64,000 bases of DNA from Aurantimonas sp. HBX-1 (lineage in GTDB: Bacteria > Pseudomonadota > Alphaproteobacteria > Rhizobiales > Rhizobiaceae): contig NZ_CP090066.1 of the NCBI RefSeq assembly GCF_021391535.1, positions 571,501 to 635,500 on the forward strand, in the 5' to 3' direction. This document shows, piece by piece, positions 43,984 to 53,380 of this stretch (its first letter is position 1; every line of letters begins with the position of its first letter). Under the pieces are notes generated by a model that was not told the DNA's origin, made no database searches, and saw nothing but the letters and a program-made list of their open reading frames with translations. Both the position numbers and the translations under genes were made by a program.

Positions 43984-46200
43984 TCAGAACTGGTAGGTGA
44001 CGTTCACCTTGAACGAGCGGCCGGGCTCGGAATAGTAGAGGTCCGGCTGCGACGGGCTGTCGGGGACATTGACCGCGTCATAGTAGGTCTTGTCGAAGAC
44101 GTTGAAGATGCCGCCCGCCACCTTGAAGCCGGGCAGGGCCTCCGGCGCGTACCACGCCGTCAGATCGACCACCCCGTAGCCGGGCGCCTCGTAGCCCTCG
44201 TCCACCTTGTCGCGGCGCGCCGCCAGCTTGGTCGAAACCTCGCCGCCCCATTCGAGTCTGGCGTAGCCAAGGCCGAGGATCGCGGTCAGCGGCGGCACCG
44301 AGTCGAGATAGGTATCGTCTGTCAGGTTGCGCCCTTCGGCGTAGGCGAGCGAGCCGCGCGCAGTCCAGTAGTCGAGGAAGCGGACATGGCCGCCGAGCTC
44401 GACGCCGGAGATGCGGGCATCGGGGATGTTGCGGTAGCTGGAGATGCCGCCCTGCGGGTAGAGCGGGTTGCAGTTCGCCGGCTCGACGAAGCAGGACGGC
44501 GCCAGCTGCACGACGTCGATGAAGTTCTCGTACTCCGTCCGGAAGACGTTGACGTGGGCACCGTAGTCGGCGGTCTCGTACTTCATCCCGATATCGAAGC
44601 CGTTGCTGCGTTCGGCCTCCAGTTCGGGATTGCCGGCGCGCAGATAGGTGCCGACCGCGCCGAAGCGCGAATAGAGTTCGCCGACGGTCGGGGCGCGGAA
44701 GCCCATCGACCACTGCGCATAGGCGGTGAGTTCCGGCAGGAGGTCGTATTCGACCAGGATCTTCGGCGAGACCGCCGTGTCGCTGGAATCGGGCGGCAGC
44801 GTGCCGTCATAGGCGGCGCTGCCGGCATATTCGTCGGTGAGCTGCGGCGTCTCCTCGTACCAGTCGAAGCGCAGGCCCGGCGTCAGGCGCAGGCGCCCGT
44901 CATAAAGGCCCATCTCGTCCTCGGCGTAGAAACCGACGGAGTTGCTGTCGACCTCCGGCGTGTCGGCCTGGTTGCTGTGCAAATTGTTGCAGGCCGTGAA
45001 CGGACCGGTATAGGGCCGGCGGCAATTGTCCTCGCCGTAGGAATACTGGGTGGTCGTCGCGGTCCGCAGCTCGGTGCCGAAGGTCAGTTGGTGCGAGACG
45101 ATGCCGGTCTCGAAATTCTCCGTGGCGTGACCGTTGAAGCCGAAGGATTCCTCGGCGAGGCTGTTGTCGCGGTAATAGGGACCGACAACGGAGGCGGAGC
45201 GATAAGCGTCGATCGTCGAGTGCCGCTCGACGTTCTGGTAGTAGAGGACCGCCGAAGCCTCATCCAGCCAGCTGGCGCCCCAGTCCGGCGACAGATAGTC
45301 GTAGGTCAGCGCCGCCCGTTCGCGCTTCACGTCCTCGCCGGAGGAATAGTTCCCCGCCAGATAGTTTCCCGTCGCGCCCTGGCTGGTGCGCGTGTCGATG
45401 TCGTCGTCGCGGCTGAAGATCTCGCCGGTGACGCCGAAGCGGTGCCCGCCTTCGACATATTGATGCAGCTTGGCAAGGATATTGTACTGGTCGTAGTCGA
45501 GCGGGTTGGGCTCGGTCCGCGTCGCGCCGAGCGAGTCGATCTCGCCCCGGTTGTCGATCTCGTGGCCGCCGCGATAGCCGCCCTGGATCAGGGCGTAGGT
45601 GTTCTCGACGCGGATCGCCGCGGCGTTCGAGGTGAACCAGCTTTCGTCGACGGAATCATAGCCGTTCTTGGTGAGGCCCCCGAGGGTCCTATCGCCCGGT
45701 AGGAGGTCCTCCGGGTCGAGCGTGCGCAGGGCGAGGACCCCGCCGAGGGCGCCAGAGCCGAGCAGCGGGTCGGCGCCGCGCGTCAGGTCGAGCGCCGAGA
45801 GCGAGCTGAAGTCGAAGCTGTCGGCGCCGCCATTGGCGCCGCGGGTCGCGTCGGCGAGGTAGGGCACACGGATCCCGTCGATCGTCGTGAGCACGCGCGG
45901 CCCTTCCAGGCCGCGGATATTGATCGAGCGCGTGGTGCGGTTGAAGCTGATGCCGGCTTCCTCGGTGCGGCCGAGATCCTCGATACTGTCGATCAGCTTG
46001 TTGTCGATGGTGGCACGCAGCGTCGTGCTGGTCGTGACGGTTCCGCCGACACCTTCGCTCGCCGCCGCTTCGCCGGACTCGATGATGACCGGGTCGAGGA
46101 CGAGATTGTCTTGCGTGGTGACGGTCTGCGCCGCCGCAGCGCCCGTCAGCAGGGCGGAAACCGCCGCGCCCGTCATCATCGCCCGCATCATGTCACGCAT
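43984..46200 (-). CDS. TonB-dependent haem/haemoglobin receptor
   Basis: The protein has 738 residues from ATG 46200, for which GAGGGG at a good distance supports the start (ATG 46206 is also possible). It has a signal peptide (about 1-24), a plug domain (SINIRGLEGPRVLTTIDGIR) and a 22-strand beta barrel with C-terminal FKVNVTYQF. The FRAPTVGELY and NPELEAERSNGFDIGM segments are typical of the haemoglobin/transferrin/lactoferrin receptor group. It moves haem across the outer membrane using TonB energy. It is divergent from hmuTUVS, so it is the receptor of this haem system (HmuR/ShmR type). Confidence 0.93.
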   Translation of the reverse strand: MRDMMRAMMTGAAVSALLTGAAAAQTVTTQDNLVLDPVIIESGEAAASEGVGGTVTTSTTLRATIDNKLIDSIEDLGRTEEAGISFNRTTRSINIRGLEGPRVLTTIDGIRVPYLADATRGANGGADSFDFSSLSALDLTRGADPLLGSGALGGVLALRTLDPEDLLPGDRTLGGLTKNGYDSVDESWFTSNAAAIRVENTYALIQGGYRGGHEIDNRGEIDSLGATRTEPNPLDYDQYNILAKLHQYVEGGHRFGVTGEIFSRDDDIDTRTSQGATGNYLAGNYSSGEDVKRERAALTYDYLSPDWGASWLDEASAVLYYQNVERHSTIDAYRSASVVGPYYRDNSLAEESFGFNGHATENFETGIVSHQLTFGTELRTATTTQYSYGEDNCRRPYTGPFTACNNLHSNQADTPEVDSNSVGFYAEDEMGLYDGRLRLTPGLRFDWYEETPQLTDEYAGSAAYDGTLPPDSSDTAVSPKILVEYDLLPELTAYAQWSMGFRAPTVGELYSRFGAVGTYLRAGNPELEAERSNGFDIGMKYETADYGAHVNVFRTEYENFIDVVQLAPSCFVEPANCNPLYPQGGISSYRNIPDARISGVELGGHVRFLDYWTARGSLAYAEGRNLTDDTYLDSVPPLTAILGLGYARLEWGGEVSTKLAARRDKVDEGYEAPGYGVVDLTAWYAPEALPGFKVAGGIFNVFDKTYYDAVNVPDSPSQPDLYYSEPGRSFKVNVTYQF

Positions 46201-46206
46201 CGTCAT

Positions 46207-46502
46207 CGCCCCTCGCGCAGCGCCCCGGAGCCTGCGCTCTCTGGAATTATTCCACGTTATACATCAATGGATTTCCGGTATTACGCTAGATACTGAGGCA
46301 AAAGTTGGAGAGTCAATCAGAAAGATTCGTTTAGTCTATATTATATGAATTCCAGATTTGATATATTCTAATTTAGAGGAATTCTACTCTACAAAAGCTT
46401 CGACGTCTTCTTGACGGACGAGGGCGAATACGACAATCAGGCTGATGTATTCGGCGCTGGCTGCGGTCGGCTCCGTGCACATCCGAGCCAGAGGGATCGA
46501 CA
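46207..46502. promoter_or_regulatory. AT-rich divergent promoter of haem genes with Irr-like box
   Basis: This stretch, especially 46260-46400, is much richer in A/T than its surroundings. TTTAGAGGAATTCTA at 46372-46386 resembles the inverted TTTAGAA...TTCTAA control box bound by the rhizobial iron regulator Irr. The match is imperfect, with a 4-base gap. Expected biology is induction under iron shortage. Confidence 0.45.
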
Positions 46503-47375
46503 ATGCGCCTGTCCGCCATCGCTACCGCCGCCGTGCTGTGCGCCTTCGCCGTGCCGGCCGGGGCGCAATCCGCCGAGCCGCAGCGGGTGATCACGATCGG
46601 CGGGGCGATCACCGAGATCCTCTATGCGCTGGGGGAGGAGGACCGCGTCGTCGCGGTCGACACGACGAGCCTCTATCCGCCGGAGGCGCTCGCCGAGAAG
46701 CCCAATGTCGGCTACATGCGCCAGCTCTCCGCCGAGGGCGTGCTGTCGCTCTCGCCCGACCTCATCCTGATGGATAACGGTGCCGGCCCGCAGCAGGCCG
46801 TCGACCTGATCGATGCGGCCGGGGTGGCCGTGCAGCACGTGCCCACTGGCTACACGGTCGCGGAACTGACCGAGAAGGTCCGCACCGTGGCCACCGCCGT
46901 CGGCAAGGCGGAGGCCGGCGATGCGATGGCCGCGGACATCGCGGCGGGCTTCGAGGCGCTGGCGGCCGATCTGGCCGGTATCGAGGACAGGAAGCGGGTG
47001 CTGTTCATCCTGTCACTGGTCGACGGGCGGATCAACGCGGCCGGCAGCGGCACCGGCGCCGACGCCGTCATCCGCCTTGCCGGTGCGGAAAACGTCTTCG
47101 GCGACGTCGAGGGCTACAAGATCCTGTCGTCCGAAGCCGTCGCGGCGCTCGAGCCCGACGCGATCCTGATGGTGACGCGCCCCGATCTCGAAGCAGTCGA
47201 CCCGCTGACGGTGCCGGGCCTGGCCGCGACGCCGGCCGGTCAGACGGGCACCGTCATCCGCATGGACGCGCTGCACCTCCTCGGCTTCGGTCCCCGCACG
47301 CCCGGCGCGCTGCGGGAACTCGCGGCGACGCTCTATCCGGGCGTCGTTTCCGCCGAGGCGGCGAATGTCCGTTAG
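46503..47375 (+). CDS. hmuT: Haemin ABC transporter substrate-binding protein
   Basis: The 290-residue protein has a signal peptide (residues 1-21, VPAGAQ). The helical-backbone (class III) binding fold is typical of HmuT: VITIGGAITEILYALGEEDRVV, NVGYMRQLSAEGVLSLSPDLI and GYTVAELTEKV. It captures haem in the periplasm. GAGGG ahead supports ATG 46503. It heads hmuTUVS and overlaps hmuU by 11 bases, so the proteins should be made together. The neighbouring divergent receptor delivers the haem. Confidence 0.94.
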   Translation: MRLSAIATAAVLCAFAVPAGAQSAEPQRVITIGGAITEILYALGEEDRVVAVDTTSLYPPEALAEKPNVGYMRQLSAEGVLSLSPDLILMDNGAGPQQAVDLIDAAGVAVQHVPTGYTVAELTEKVRTVATAVGKAEAGDAMAADIAAGFEALAADLAGIEDRKRVLFILSLVDGRINAAGSGTGADAVIRLAGAENVFGDVEGYKILSSEAVAALEPDAILMVTRPDLEAVDPLTVPGLAATPAGQTGTVIRMDALHLLGFGPRTPGALRELAATLYPGVVSAEAANVR

Positions 47376-48465
47376 TCCGGCGCTCGCGGGGAGCCGGATG
47401 CCGCGCGCCACAGCCCTTTCCGGCGATCGCAGTGCGCGCGCGACGATCGGGCTCGGCGTGCTTGCCGCGCTGCTCGCAACGGCCGCGCTGCTGGCGCTGG
47501 CGGTCGGCCCGGCAATGCTGTCGCCGGCGACGGTCATGCGCGTCCTGCTCGACGGACCGAACGGTACGACCGAGACGATTTCCGACCGCGTGATCGTCTG
47601 GCAGATCCGGCTGCCGCGCGTGCTGCTCGGCGCGCTCGTCGGCGCCTCGCTCGCGACGGTCGGGGCTATGATGCAGGGCCTGTTCCGCAATCCGCTGGCC
47701 GATCCGGGCCTGATCGGCGTCTCTTCTGGCGCGGCCTTCGCGGCGGTGGCGACGATCGTGCTGTCCACCGGCGTGCTGGCGCCTTACGCCGCGCTGTTCG
47801 GCATCTATGCGCTGCCCGTCGCGGCCTTCGGCGGCGGGCTTGCCGCGACGCTGGTCATCTATCGCATCGGCACGCTGGCCGGGCGCTCCTCGGTCGCGCT
47901 GATGCTGCTGGCCGGCATCGCGCTTGGGGCGCTGGCGGCCGCCGGCACCGGCTTCCTCATCTACATGAGCAACGACGAGCAGCTGCGCGACCTGACCTTC
48001 TGGACGCTCGGCGGGCTCGGCGGCGCCAGCTGGGCGAAGCTGGCGGCCGCGGCGCCGATGATGGTCGCAGCTTTGGTCTTCGCGCCGCTGGTCGGCCGCG
48101 GCCTCAACGGCGTGGTGCTCGGCGAGGCCGAAGCGTTTCATCTCGGCGTGCGGGTGCAGGCGCTGAAGCGCGTGACGATCGTGCTCGTCGCACTCGCCAC
48201 CGGCGCCGCCGTCGCTGTTTCAGGCACGATCGGCTTTGTCGGCATCGTCGTGCCGCATCTGCTGCGCCTCTGGCTGGGGCCGGATCATCGCTATCTGCTG
48301 CCGGCCTCGGCACTGTTCGGCGCGAGCCTTCTACTGTTCGCCGACATGGCGGCCCGCACCCTGGTCGCGCCGGCCGAGCTGCCGCTCGGCATACTGACGG
48401 CGGCGATCGGCGCGCCGGTGTTCCTGTGGATCCTGCTGCGCCGCCGCGGCGTGGCGGACTATTGA
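47365..48465 (+). CDS. hmuU: Haemin ABC transporter permease
   Basis: The 366-residue protein has about nine to ten membrane helices, the FecCD/BtuC permease layout. Signature elements are WQIRLPRVLLGALVGASLA, NPLADPGLIGVSSGAAFAA and the C-terminal GFVGIVVPHLLRLWLG, where the coupling helix contacts HmuV. It overlaps hmuT and precedes hmuV by 10 bases. It carries haem across the inner membrane. Confidence 0.94.
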   Translation: MSVSPALAGSRMPRATALSGDRSARATIGLGVLAALLATAALLALAVGPAMLSPATVMRVLLDGPNGTTETISDRVIVWQIRLPRVLLGALVGASLATVGAMMQGLFRNPLADPGLIGVSSGAAFAAVATIVLSTGVLAPYAALFGIYALPVAAFGGGLAATLVIYRIGTLAGRSSVALMLLAGIALGALAAAGTGFLIYMSNDEQLRDLTFWTLGGLGGASWAKLAAAAPMMVAALVFAPLVGRGLNGVVLGEAEAFHLGVRVQALKRVTIVLVALATGAAVAVSGTIGFVGIVVPHLLRLWLGPDHRYLLPASALFGASLLLFADMAARTLVAPAELPLGILTAAIGAPVFLWILLRRRGVADY

Positions 48466-48475
48466 GGGCAGGGGC

Positions 48476-49255
48476 ATGATCCGCATCGACGAAGCCAGCG
48501 TCCACTATCGCGGCCGGGCCGCGCTCCATACCTCGTCGCTCGACGTCGAGCCCGGCGCCTTCACGATCGTCGTCGGGCCGAACGGGGCGGGAAAGTCGAC
48601 GCTGCTGAAGCTGATGGCCGGCGAGATCGCACCCGACGAGGGCAGCGTGCTGCTCGAGGATCGGCTGCTGTCGAGCGTCCCGGCGCGGGAACTGGCCCGC
48701 CGCCGCGCGGTCCTGCCGCAGAGCTCGGCGCTCGCCTTTCCCTTCACCGTCGCGGAAGTCGTGCGGCTCGGGCTCGATGCCGGCGGACGGACGAGCCGGG
48801 TCCAGGACATCGTCGACGCGCTGGATCGCGTCGATCTGGCAGGATTTTCGGGCCGCTATTACCAGGAGCTGTCGGGGGGCGAGCAGCAACGGGTGCATCT
48901 CGCCCGCGTGCTCTGCCAGATCGGGCCGGCGGTCGTCCACGGCACGCCGCGCTACCTCTTCCTCGACGAGCCGATCTCCAGTCTCGACATCCGCCATCAG
49001 CTGGCGGTGCTGTCGATCGGGCGCGACTTCGCCCGCGCCGGCGGCGGCGTCGTCGCGGTCCTGCACGACCTCAACCTCGCGGCGGGTTTCGCCGATCGCC
49101 TGGTCGTCCTGGCGCATGGCGCGATCGTCGCCGACGGCTCGCCCGCCGACATTCTCACGGACCGGCTCATCGAGAGCGTCTTCGACCTCAAGCTGCGGGT
49201 CGGCGCGCTGCCGCCGCCCGGCATTCCCTTCGTCCTGCCGCAGAACGCGGCCTGA
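48476..49255 (+). CDS. hmuV: Haemin ABC transporter ATPase
   Basis: The 259-residue ATPase has Walker A GPNGAGKST, signature LSGGEQQRV, Walker B YLFLDEPISSLD and switch His in VLHDLN. The order and the HGTPRYLF insert before Walker B are typical of HmuV. It starts at ATG 48476 with GAGGGCAGGGG ahead. It powers haem transport through HmuU. Confidence 0.94.
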   Translation: MIRIDEASVHYRGRAALHTSSLDVEPGAFTIVVGPNGAGKSTLLKLMAGEIAPDEGSVLLEDRLLSSVPARELARRRAVLPQSSALAFPFTVAEVVRLGLDAGGRTSRVQDIVDALDRVDLAGFSGRYYQELSGGEQQRVHLARVLCQIGPAVVHGTPRYLFLDEPISSLDIRHQLAVLSIGRDFARAGGGVVAVLHDLNLAAGFADRLVVLAHGAIVADGSPADILTDRLIESVFDLKLRVGALPPPGIPFVLPQNAA

Positions 49256-49271
49256 AACCCAGGAAAACGCC

Positions 49272-50297
49272 ATGGAAGCCTCTTCTCTCGCCGCCGCGCC
49301 GACACCGGCCGTGCCGTTCTTCGCGACAGGCAAGCGCTCGCGCGATCTCGCTCGCGAACGCGGCCTGTCGGAAGCCGAACTGCTGGCCGAACATGACGGT
49401 CCCGAAGTGGTCCGCCTGCGGCCGGAGATGGCGGCGATCGTCGAGGCGCTGCCGTCGCTCGGCGAGGTGATGTCGCTGACCCGCAACGAGGCGGCGGTGC
49501 ACGAGATCGTCGGGACCTTCGGCGAGATCAGCCTGTCGGGGCACATGGGGCTGGTGCTCAACCCGCCGCTCGACCTTCGCCTGCTGCTCAAGCACTGGCA
49601 CCACGCCTTCGCAGTCGAACTGCCGGACGAGAAGGGCCCGCGCCGCAGCCTGCAGATCTTCGACGCGGCGGGCGAGGCGGTGATCAAGATCCATCTGCGA
49701 CCCGCCTCCGACGTCACCGCCTTCGAGGCGCTGCGGGAGCGTTTCGCCGACCCGGCGCCGCAGCCGCTCTCGGTCGTTGCCTATCCGGTCGAGGAAGTCA
49801 CCGGGACAGCCGATGCAGAGGCGTTTCGCCGCGAGTTCGCCGCCATGCGCGACGTCCACGAATTCTTCCCGATGCTGCGCCGGCATGGGCTCGATCGCCG
49901 CGGCTCGCTCGACGTGATGGGTGATGCGCATGTGCGGCGCCTGGGGAAGGGCGCGGCGACGGCGCTGCTGAATGCGGCGAGCGAGCAGGCCCTGCCGATC
50001 ATGTGCTTCGTCGGCAGCCGCGGCTGCATCCAGATCTTCACCGGCAAGGTGAAAACCATCAAGGCGATGGGGCCGTGGATCAACGTGCTCGATCCGGGCT
50101 TCGACCTGCATCTGCGCGAAGACCTGGTGGCCGAGGCCTTCGAGGTCCGCAAGCCGTCGAAAGACGGCGACCTGACCACCGTCGAGCTCTACGATTCGGA
50201 GCGCCGCCTGATCGCGCAGTTCTACGGCGAGCGGCGCCGCGATCATCCGGAAGAAGCCGCCTGGCGGCAACTGGCGAGCGAACTCGCCACCGGCTGA
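49272..50297 (+). CDS. hmuS: Haemin-degrading/trafficking factor
   Basis: The 341-residue cytoplasmic protein has two homologous halves, each with the haem-binding fold of HemS/HmuS/ChuS. The segments FGEISLSGHMGLVL and GSRGCIQIFTGKVKTIKAMG mark the two halves, and LRRHGLDRRGSLD lies between. The proteins take haem from HmuUV and either hold it or, in several homologues, open the ring. In rhizobia hmuS often lies ahead of hmuTUV; here it is last. ATG 49272 follows CAGGAAAA. Confidence 0.93.
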   Translation: MEASSLAAAPTPAVPFFATGKRSRDLARERGLSEAELLAEHDGPEVVRLRPEMAAIVEALPSLGEVMSLTRNEAAVHEIVGTFGEISLSGHMGLVLNPPLDLRLLLKHWHHAFAVELPDEKGPRRSLQIFDAAGEAVIKIHLRPASDVTAFEALRERFADPAPQPLSVVAYPVEEVTGTADAEAFRREFAAMRDVHEFFPMLRRHGLDRRGSLDVMGDAHVRRLGKGAATALLNAASEQALPIMCFVGSRGCIQIFTGKVKTIKAMGPWINVLDPGFDLHLREDLVAEAFEVRKPSKDGDLTTVELYDSERRLIAQFYGERRRDHPEEAAWRQLASELATG

Positions 50298-50589
50298 GCT
50301 TCGCCGCGGGTATGTAGACGTACCGCTTCAACAGGCTCCCAGTCCCGTCGACAAGGCGAAGATCCGCCGGCGGCAGGAACTGCCCCGAATCGACCTGCTC
50401 GCGCAGCCGGGCATCGAACCACCGCGACAATGGCCCGCGGGACGTCTTCCTCCCGTCTGCAGCGCGTGTCTGCGGGTGCCGCGCCCTCAGCATGCGCCAG
50501 CGGAGCATGGTACGAACGGCAGGCGCCACTTGCGGGATTGCCTGTCAGGAACGATCTCAGCCGGACCATTCCCAGAGGCACCTCACGCT

Positions 50590-52068
50590 TTGACCATTCA
50601 GCTTCCGTTCGACAACTCGTACGCGCGCCTGCCGGACCGCTTCCATGCGCGCGTTACACCGACCGCCGCGGGGACCCCGAGGCTCATCCGGGTGAATGCG
50701 GAGCTGGCCCGTCATCTCGGCCTCGATCCCGAATGGCTCGCCGGCCCGGACGGCGTCGAGGTGCTTGCGGGCAGGCGGGTTCCGAGCGAGGCGAACCCGG
50801 TCGCGATGGCCTATGCCGGACATCAGTTCGGTCAGTTCGTTCAGCAACTCGGCGATGGTCGTGCGATCCTGCTCGGCGAGATCATCGACAGGGACGGGAT
50901 CCGACGCGACCTGCAGCTGAAGGGCTCGGGCCGGACACCATTTTCAAGGGGCGGCGACGGCCGGGCGGCGCTAGGGCCCGTCCTTCGCGAGTACATCGTC
51001 GGCGAGGCGATGGCCGCTCTGGGGATTCCGACGACCCGTTCGCTCGCGGCCGTCGCAACCGGTGAGCAGGTCGTCCGCGAAAGGATGCTTCCGGGGGCGG
51101 TGCTCGCACGCGTCGCGTCCAGCCATGTGCGCATCGGCACCTTCCAGTATTTTGCGGCGCGGGGCGATGTCGACGGGCTGAGGATCCTCGCCGACTATGT
51201 CATCCAACGGCACTACCCGGAGGTGGCCGGCACGAAGCAGCCTTATCTGGAACTCCTGGACCGCGTGGTCACCCGACAGGCGGAGCTCGTCGCAAAGTGG
51301 CTGCTGGTCGGTTTCATCCACGGCGTGATGAACACCGACAACGTGTCGATCGTGGGCGAGACCATCGACTACGGCCCCTGTGCCTTCATGGACGCCTATG
51401 ATCCAGCCACCGTCTTCAGCTCGATCGACCGGCAGGGTCGCTACGCCTATGGGCGGCAGCCGGGGATCGCCGAGTGGAACCTGACGCGGCTGGCAGAGAC
51501 CCTGCTGCCGCTGATTGCGGAGCAGCAGGAGGAGGCGGTCGTTCAGGCGCAGGAGGTGCTCGCCGCGTTCGCCCCCCGTTTCGAAACGGCTTTCCACGGC
51601 GGGCTGGCGCGCAAGCTCGGCCTTTCCAGCCCGCTGGCCGAGGACGTGGCGCTCGCCGGCGATCTCCTGAAGGCAATGGCCGAGAACCGCGCCGACTTCA
51701 CCCTGACGTTCCGACGCCTCTGCGACGCCGCCAAAGGACCGGAAGAGGACGCGGCGGTGCGGGCTCTGTTCGATGATCCTGCCGCTTATGAACGCTGGGC
51801 CGTGCGGTGGCGGCAGCGATTGCAGGCTGAACCGCAGGACGTCGGCACCCGGCGCGACGCCATGAGGGCGGTCAATCCAGCTTTCATCCCGCGCAACCAC
51901 CGGATCGAGGCGGTCATCGACGCGGCCGTGGAGCGGGACGACTTCAGCGCCTTCGACGAACTCATGGCGGTACTCGCGCGCCCCTACGAGGATCAGCCGG
52001 AATTGGCCCGTTATGAGAACCCGCCTGAGCCCCACGAACAGGTCAGCCAGACGTTCTGCGGGACCTGA
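50590..52068 (+). CDS. selO: Protein adenylyltransferase SelO (YdiU family)
   Basis: The protein is about 492 residues from TTG 50590. The SelO pseudokinase fold is clear: AGHQFGQFVQQLGDGRA, KGSGRTPFSRGGDGRAALG (nucleotide loop), FIHGVMNTDNVSIVGETIDYG (catalytic Asn/Asp region) and the C-terminal TFCGT. The family transfers AMP from ATP to Ser, Thr or Tyr of target proteins and is linked to redox stress. The usual selenocysteine position near the end is cysteine, as in most bacteria. The start is uncertain because no ATG sits at the usual place; in-frame upstream sequence to 50476 is possible but unlike the family. Confidence 0.93.
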   Translation: MTIQLPFDNSYARLPDRFHARVTPTAAGTPRLIRVNAELARHLGLDPEWLAGPDGVEVLAGRRVPSEANPVAMAYAGHQFGQFVQQLGDGRAILLGEIIDRDGIRRDLQLKGSGRTPFSRGGDGRAALGPVLREYIVGEAMAALGIPTTRSLAAVATGEQVVRERMLPGAVLARVASSHVRIGTFQYFAARGDVDGLRILADYVIQRHYPEVAGTKQPYLELLDRVVTRQAELVAKWLLVGFIHGVMNTDNVSIVGETIDYGPCAFMDAYDPATVFSSIDRQGRYAYGRQPGIAEWNLTRLAETLLPLIAEQQEEAVVQAQEVLAAFAPRFETAFHGGLARKLGLSSPLAEDVALAGDLLKAMAENRADFTLTFRRLCDAAKGPEEDAAVRALFDDPAAYERWAVRWRQRLQAEPQDVGTRRDAMRAVNPAFIPRNHRIEAVIDAAVERDDFSAFDELMAVLARPYEDQPELARYENPPEPHEQVSQTFCGT

Positions 52069-52158
52069 GAGAGAGCCTCCGGCAGCTTCATGAAGCTGAA
52101 GCTGCGTGAGGACGATGATGGACGAAGCGCTGTCACGTCGACTCGATCGAGCGACCCG

Positions 52159-52188
52159 GGGGCTCAAGGACAACCGTCCTTGAGCCCC
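52159..52188. terminator. Bidirectional terminator between selO and oxidoreductase
   Basis: A perfect 13-base stem (GGGGCTCAAGGAC and GTCCTTGAGCCCC, AACC loop) lies between two convergent genes. Confidence 0.75.
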
Positions 52189-52202
52189 ATTGCGCGTTAT
52201 CG

Positions 52203-53222
52203 TCAGGCCGGATCAATCACAGAGAGCACGATCTTGCCCCGTATATGACCATTGCCAGCGCGCTCATGTGCCTCGCGGGCGTTGGCAAGGGGGAAGCTGC
52301 TGTCGATCGCGACGCGGATCGTCCCGTCGTCGAGCAAGGGCCGGATCTCCTCCAACTGCTTGCCGCTTGCCCTGACCTGCGTCGTCGAGAGCGTGACGCC
52401 GCGCTCGGCCGCTTCGTCGCCCCCAGAGGCGCCGAGACCAAAAATCGGAAACAGCGCACCGCCGCGCTTGAGCGTGCGCAGGAAGCGGGCGGTCGTCGCC
52501 CCGCCGATCGCGTCGACGACGAGATCGACATCGCGTGCGACATCCTCGGGAGTCACCTTGGTGTAGTCGATGAACTCATCGGCCCCCAGATCACGCAGGA
52601 ATGCCTCATGGCTACCCGACGCCACGGCCGTGACATGCGCGCCCTTCCACTTCGCGATCTGAACTGCAAAGTGCCCGACGCCGCCAGCCGCCCCGTTTAT
52701 GAGGACGCGTCGTCCGTCAAGCGGAACTGGCAGATGCTGGTCATGTTGGATGGGGTTCGCAACGTTGTGCCCCTGCGCTACCAGGAATTGCCACGCCGTA
52801 AGCAGCGACATAGGCGCCGCCGCAGCATGTAGATGATCAATATTGGCTGGCTTGCGGGCAAGGTCGGAAGACGGAACGCTGACATACTCGGCATAGGCGC
52901 TCGCGAGTCCATCCGGGAACCGAACCATCGAGTAGACGGCGTCGCCTACGGCGAACCCCTGGACGTCCGGTGCGGCCTCAACGACCACGCCCGAGATATC
53001 CGTTCCCAGGATGATCGGGAATTGCAGAGCCGGCCGCCACTCGGGCGGCAGGATCTTCATGCCGTCGCGCAGGTACCAATCCGGTGGATTGAGGCCGATG
53101 GCATGGACGCGGACGAGCACCTCGCCAGCCTGCAAGTCAGGCCGCGGCGCGTCCTCGTATTGCAGCACATCTGGTCCACCGAACTCATGCTGCCGTATTG
53201 CTTTCATCGTCCGCGCTGTCAT
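52203..53222 (-). CDS. Zinc-independent NADP-dependent quinone oxidoreductase (MDR family)
   Basis: The 339-residue protein has the MDR layout: GroES-like N-terminal half (PDWYLRDG, FPIILGTDISGVV) and a Rossmann half with NGAAGGVGHFAVQIAK (about 176-191). No structural-zinc Cys cluster is present, so it belongs to the quinone-reductase branch. It reduces quinones or enones with NADPH. It is divergent from the LysR regulator at 53381, its likely controller. Confidence 0.92.
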   Translation of the reverse strand: MTARTMKAIRQHEFGGPDVLQYEDAPRPDLQAGEVLVRVHAIGLNPPDWYLRDGMKILPPEWRPALQFPIILGTDISGVVVEAAPDVQGFAVGDAVYSMVRFPDGLASAYAEYVSVPSSDLARKPANIDHLHAAAAPMSLLTAWQFLVAQGHNVANPIQHDQHLPVPLDGRRVLINGAAGGVGHFAVQIAKWKGAHVTAVASGSHEAFLRDLGADEFIDYTKVTPEDVARDVDLVVDAIGGATTARFLRTLKRGGALFPIFGLGASGGDEAAERGVTLSTTQVRASGKQLEEIRPLLDDGTIRVAIDSSFPLANAREAHERAGNGHIRGKIVLSVIDPA

Positions 53223-53380
53223 TGCGATCCTCTTTCTCCCACGACGCGACGATCGTGAGCTGGCATTTGGAACGACATCGGCGGCCGGGTTCCGAGGGCA
53301 CCGGGCCGATGCTCCGAGCGACCAAGTTATGATGTGACGTCGATGTTGATAATGCCTGCGATAGGCGCTTTAGTAGTGCC

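Noticed and set aside
43756..45702. Long open frame antisense to the TonB receptor
   Set aside because: Val/Arg/Gly-rich translation without family motifs; the reverse strand has a complete receptor.
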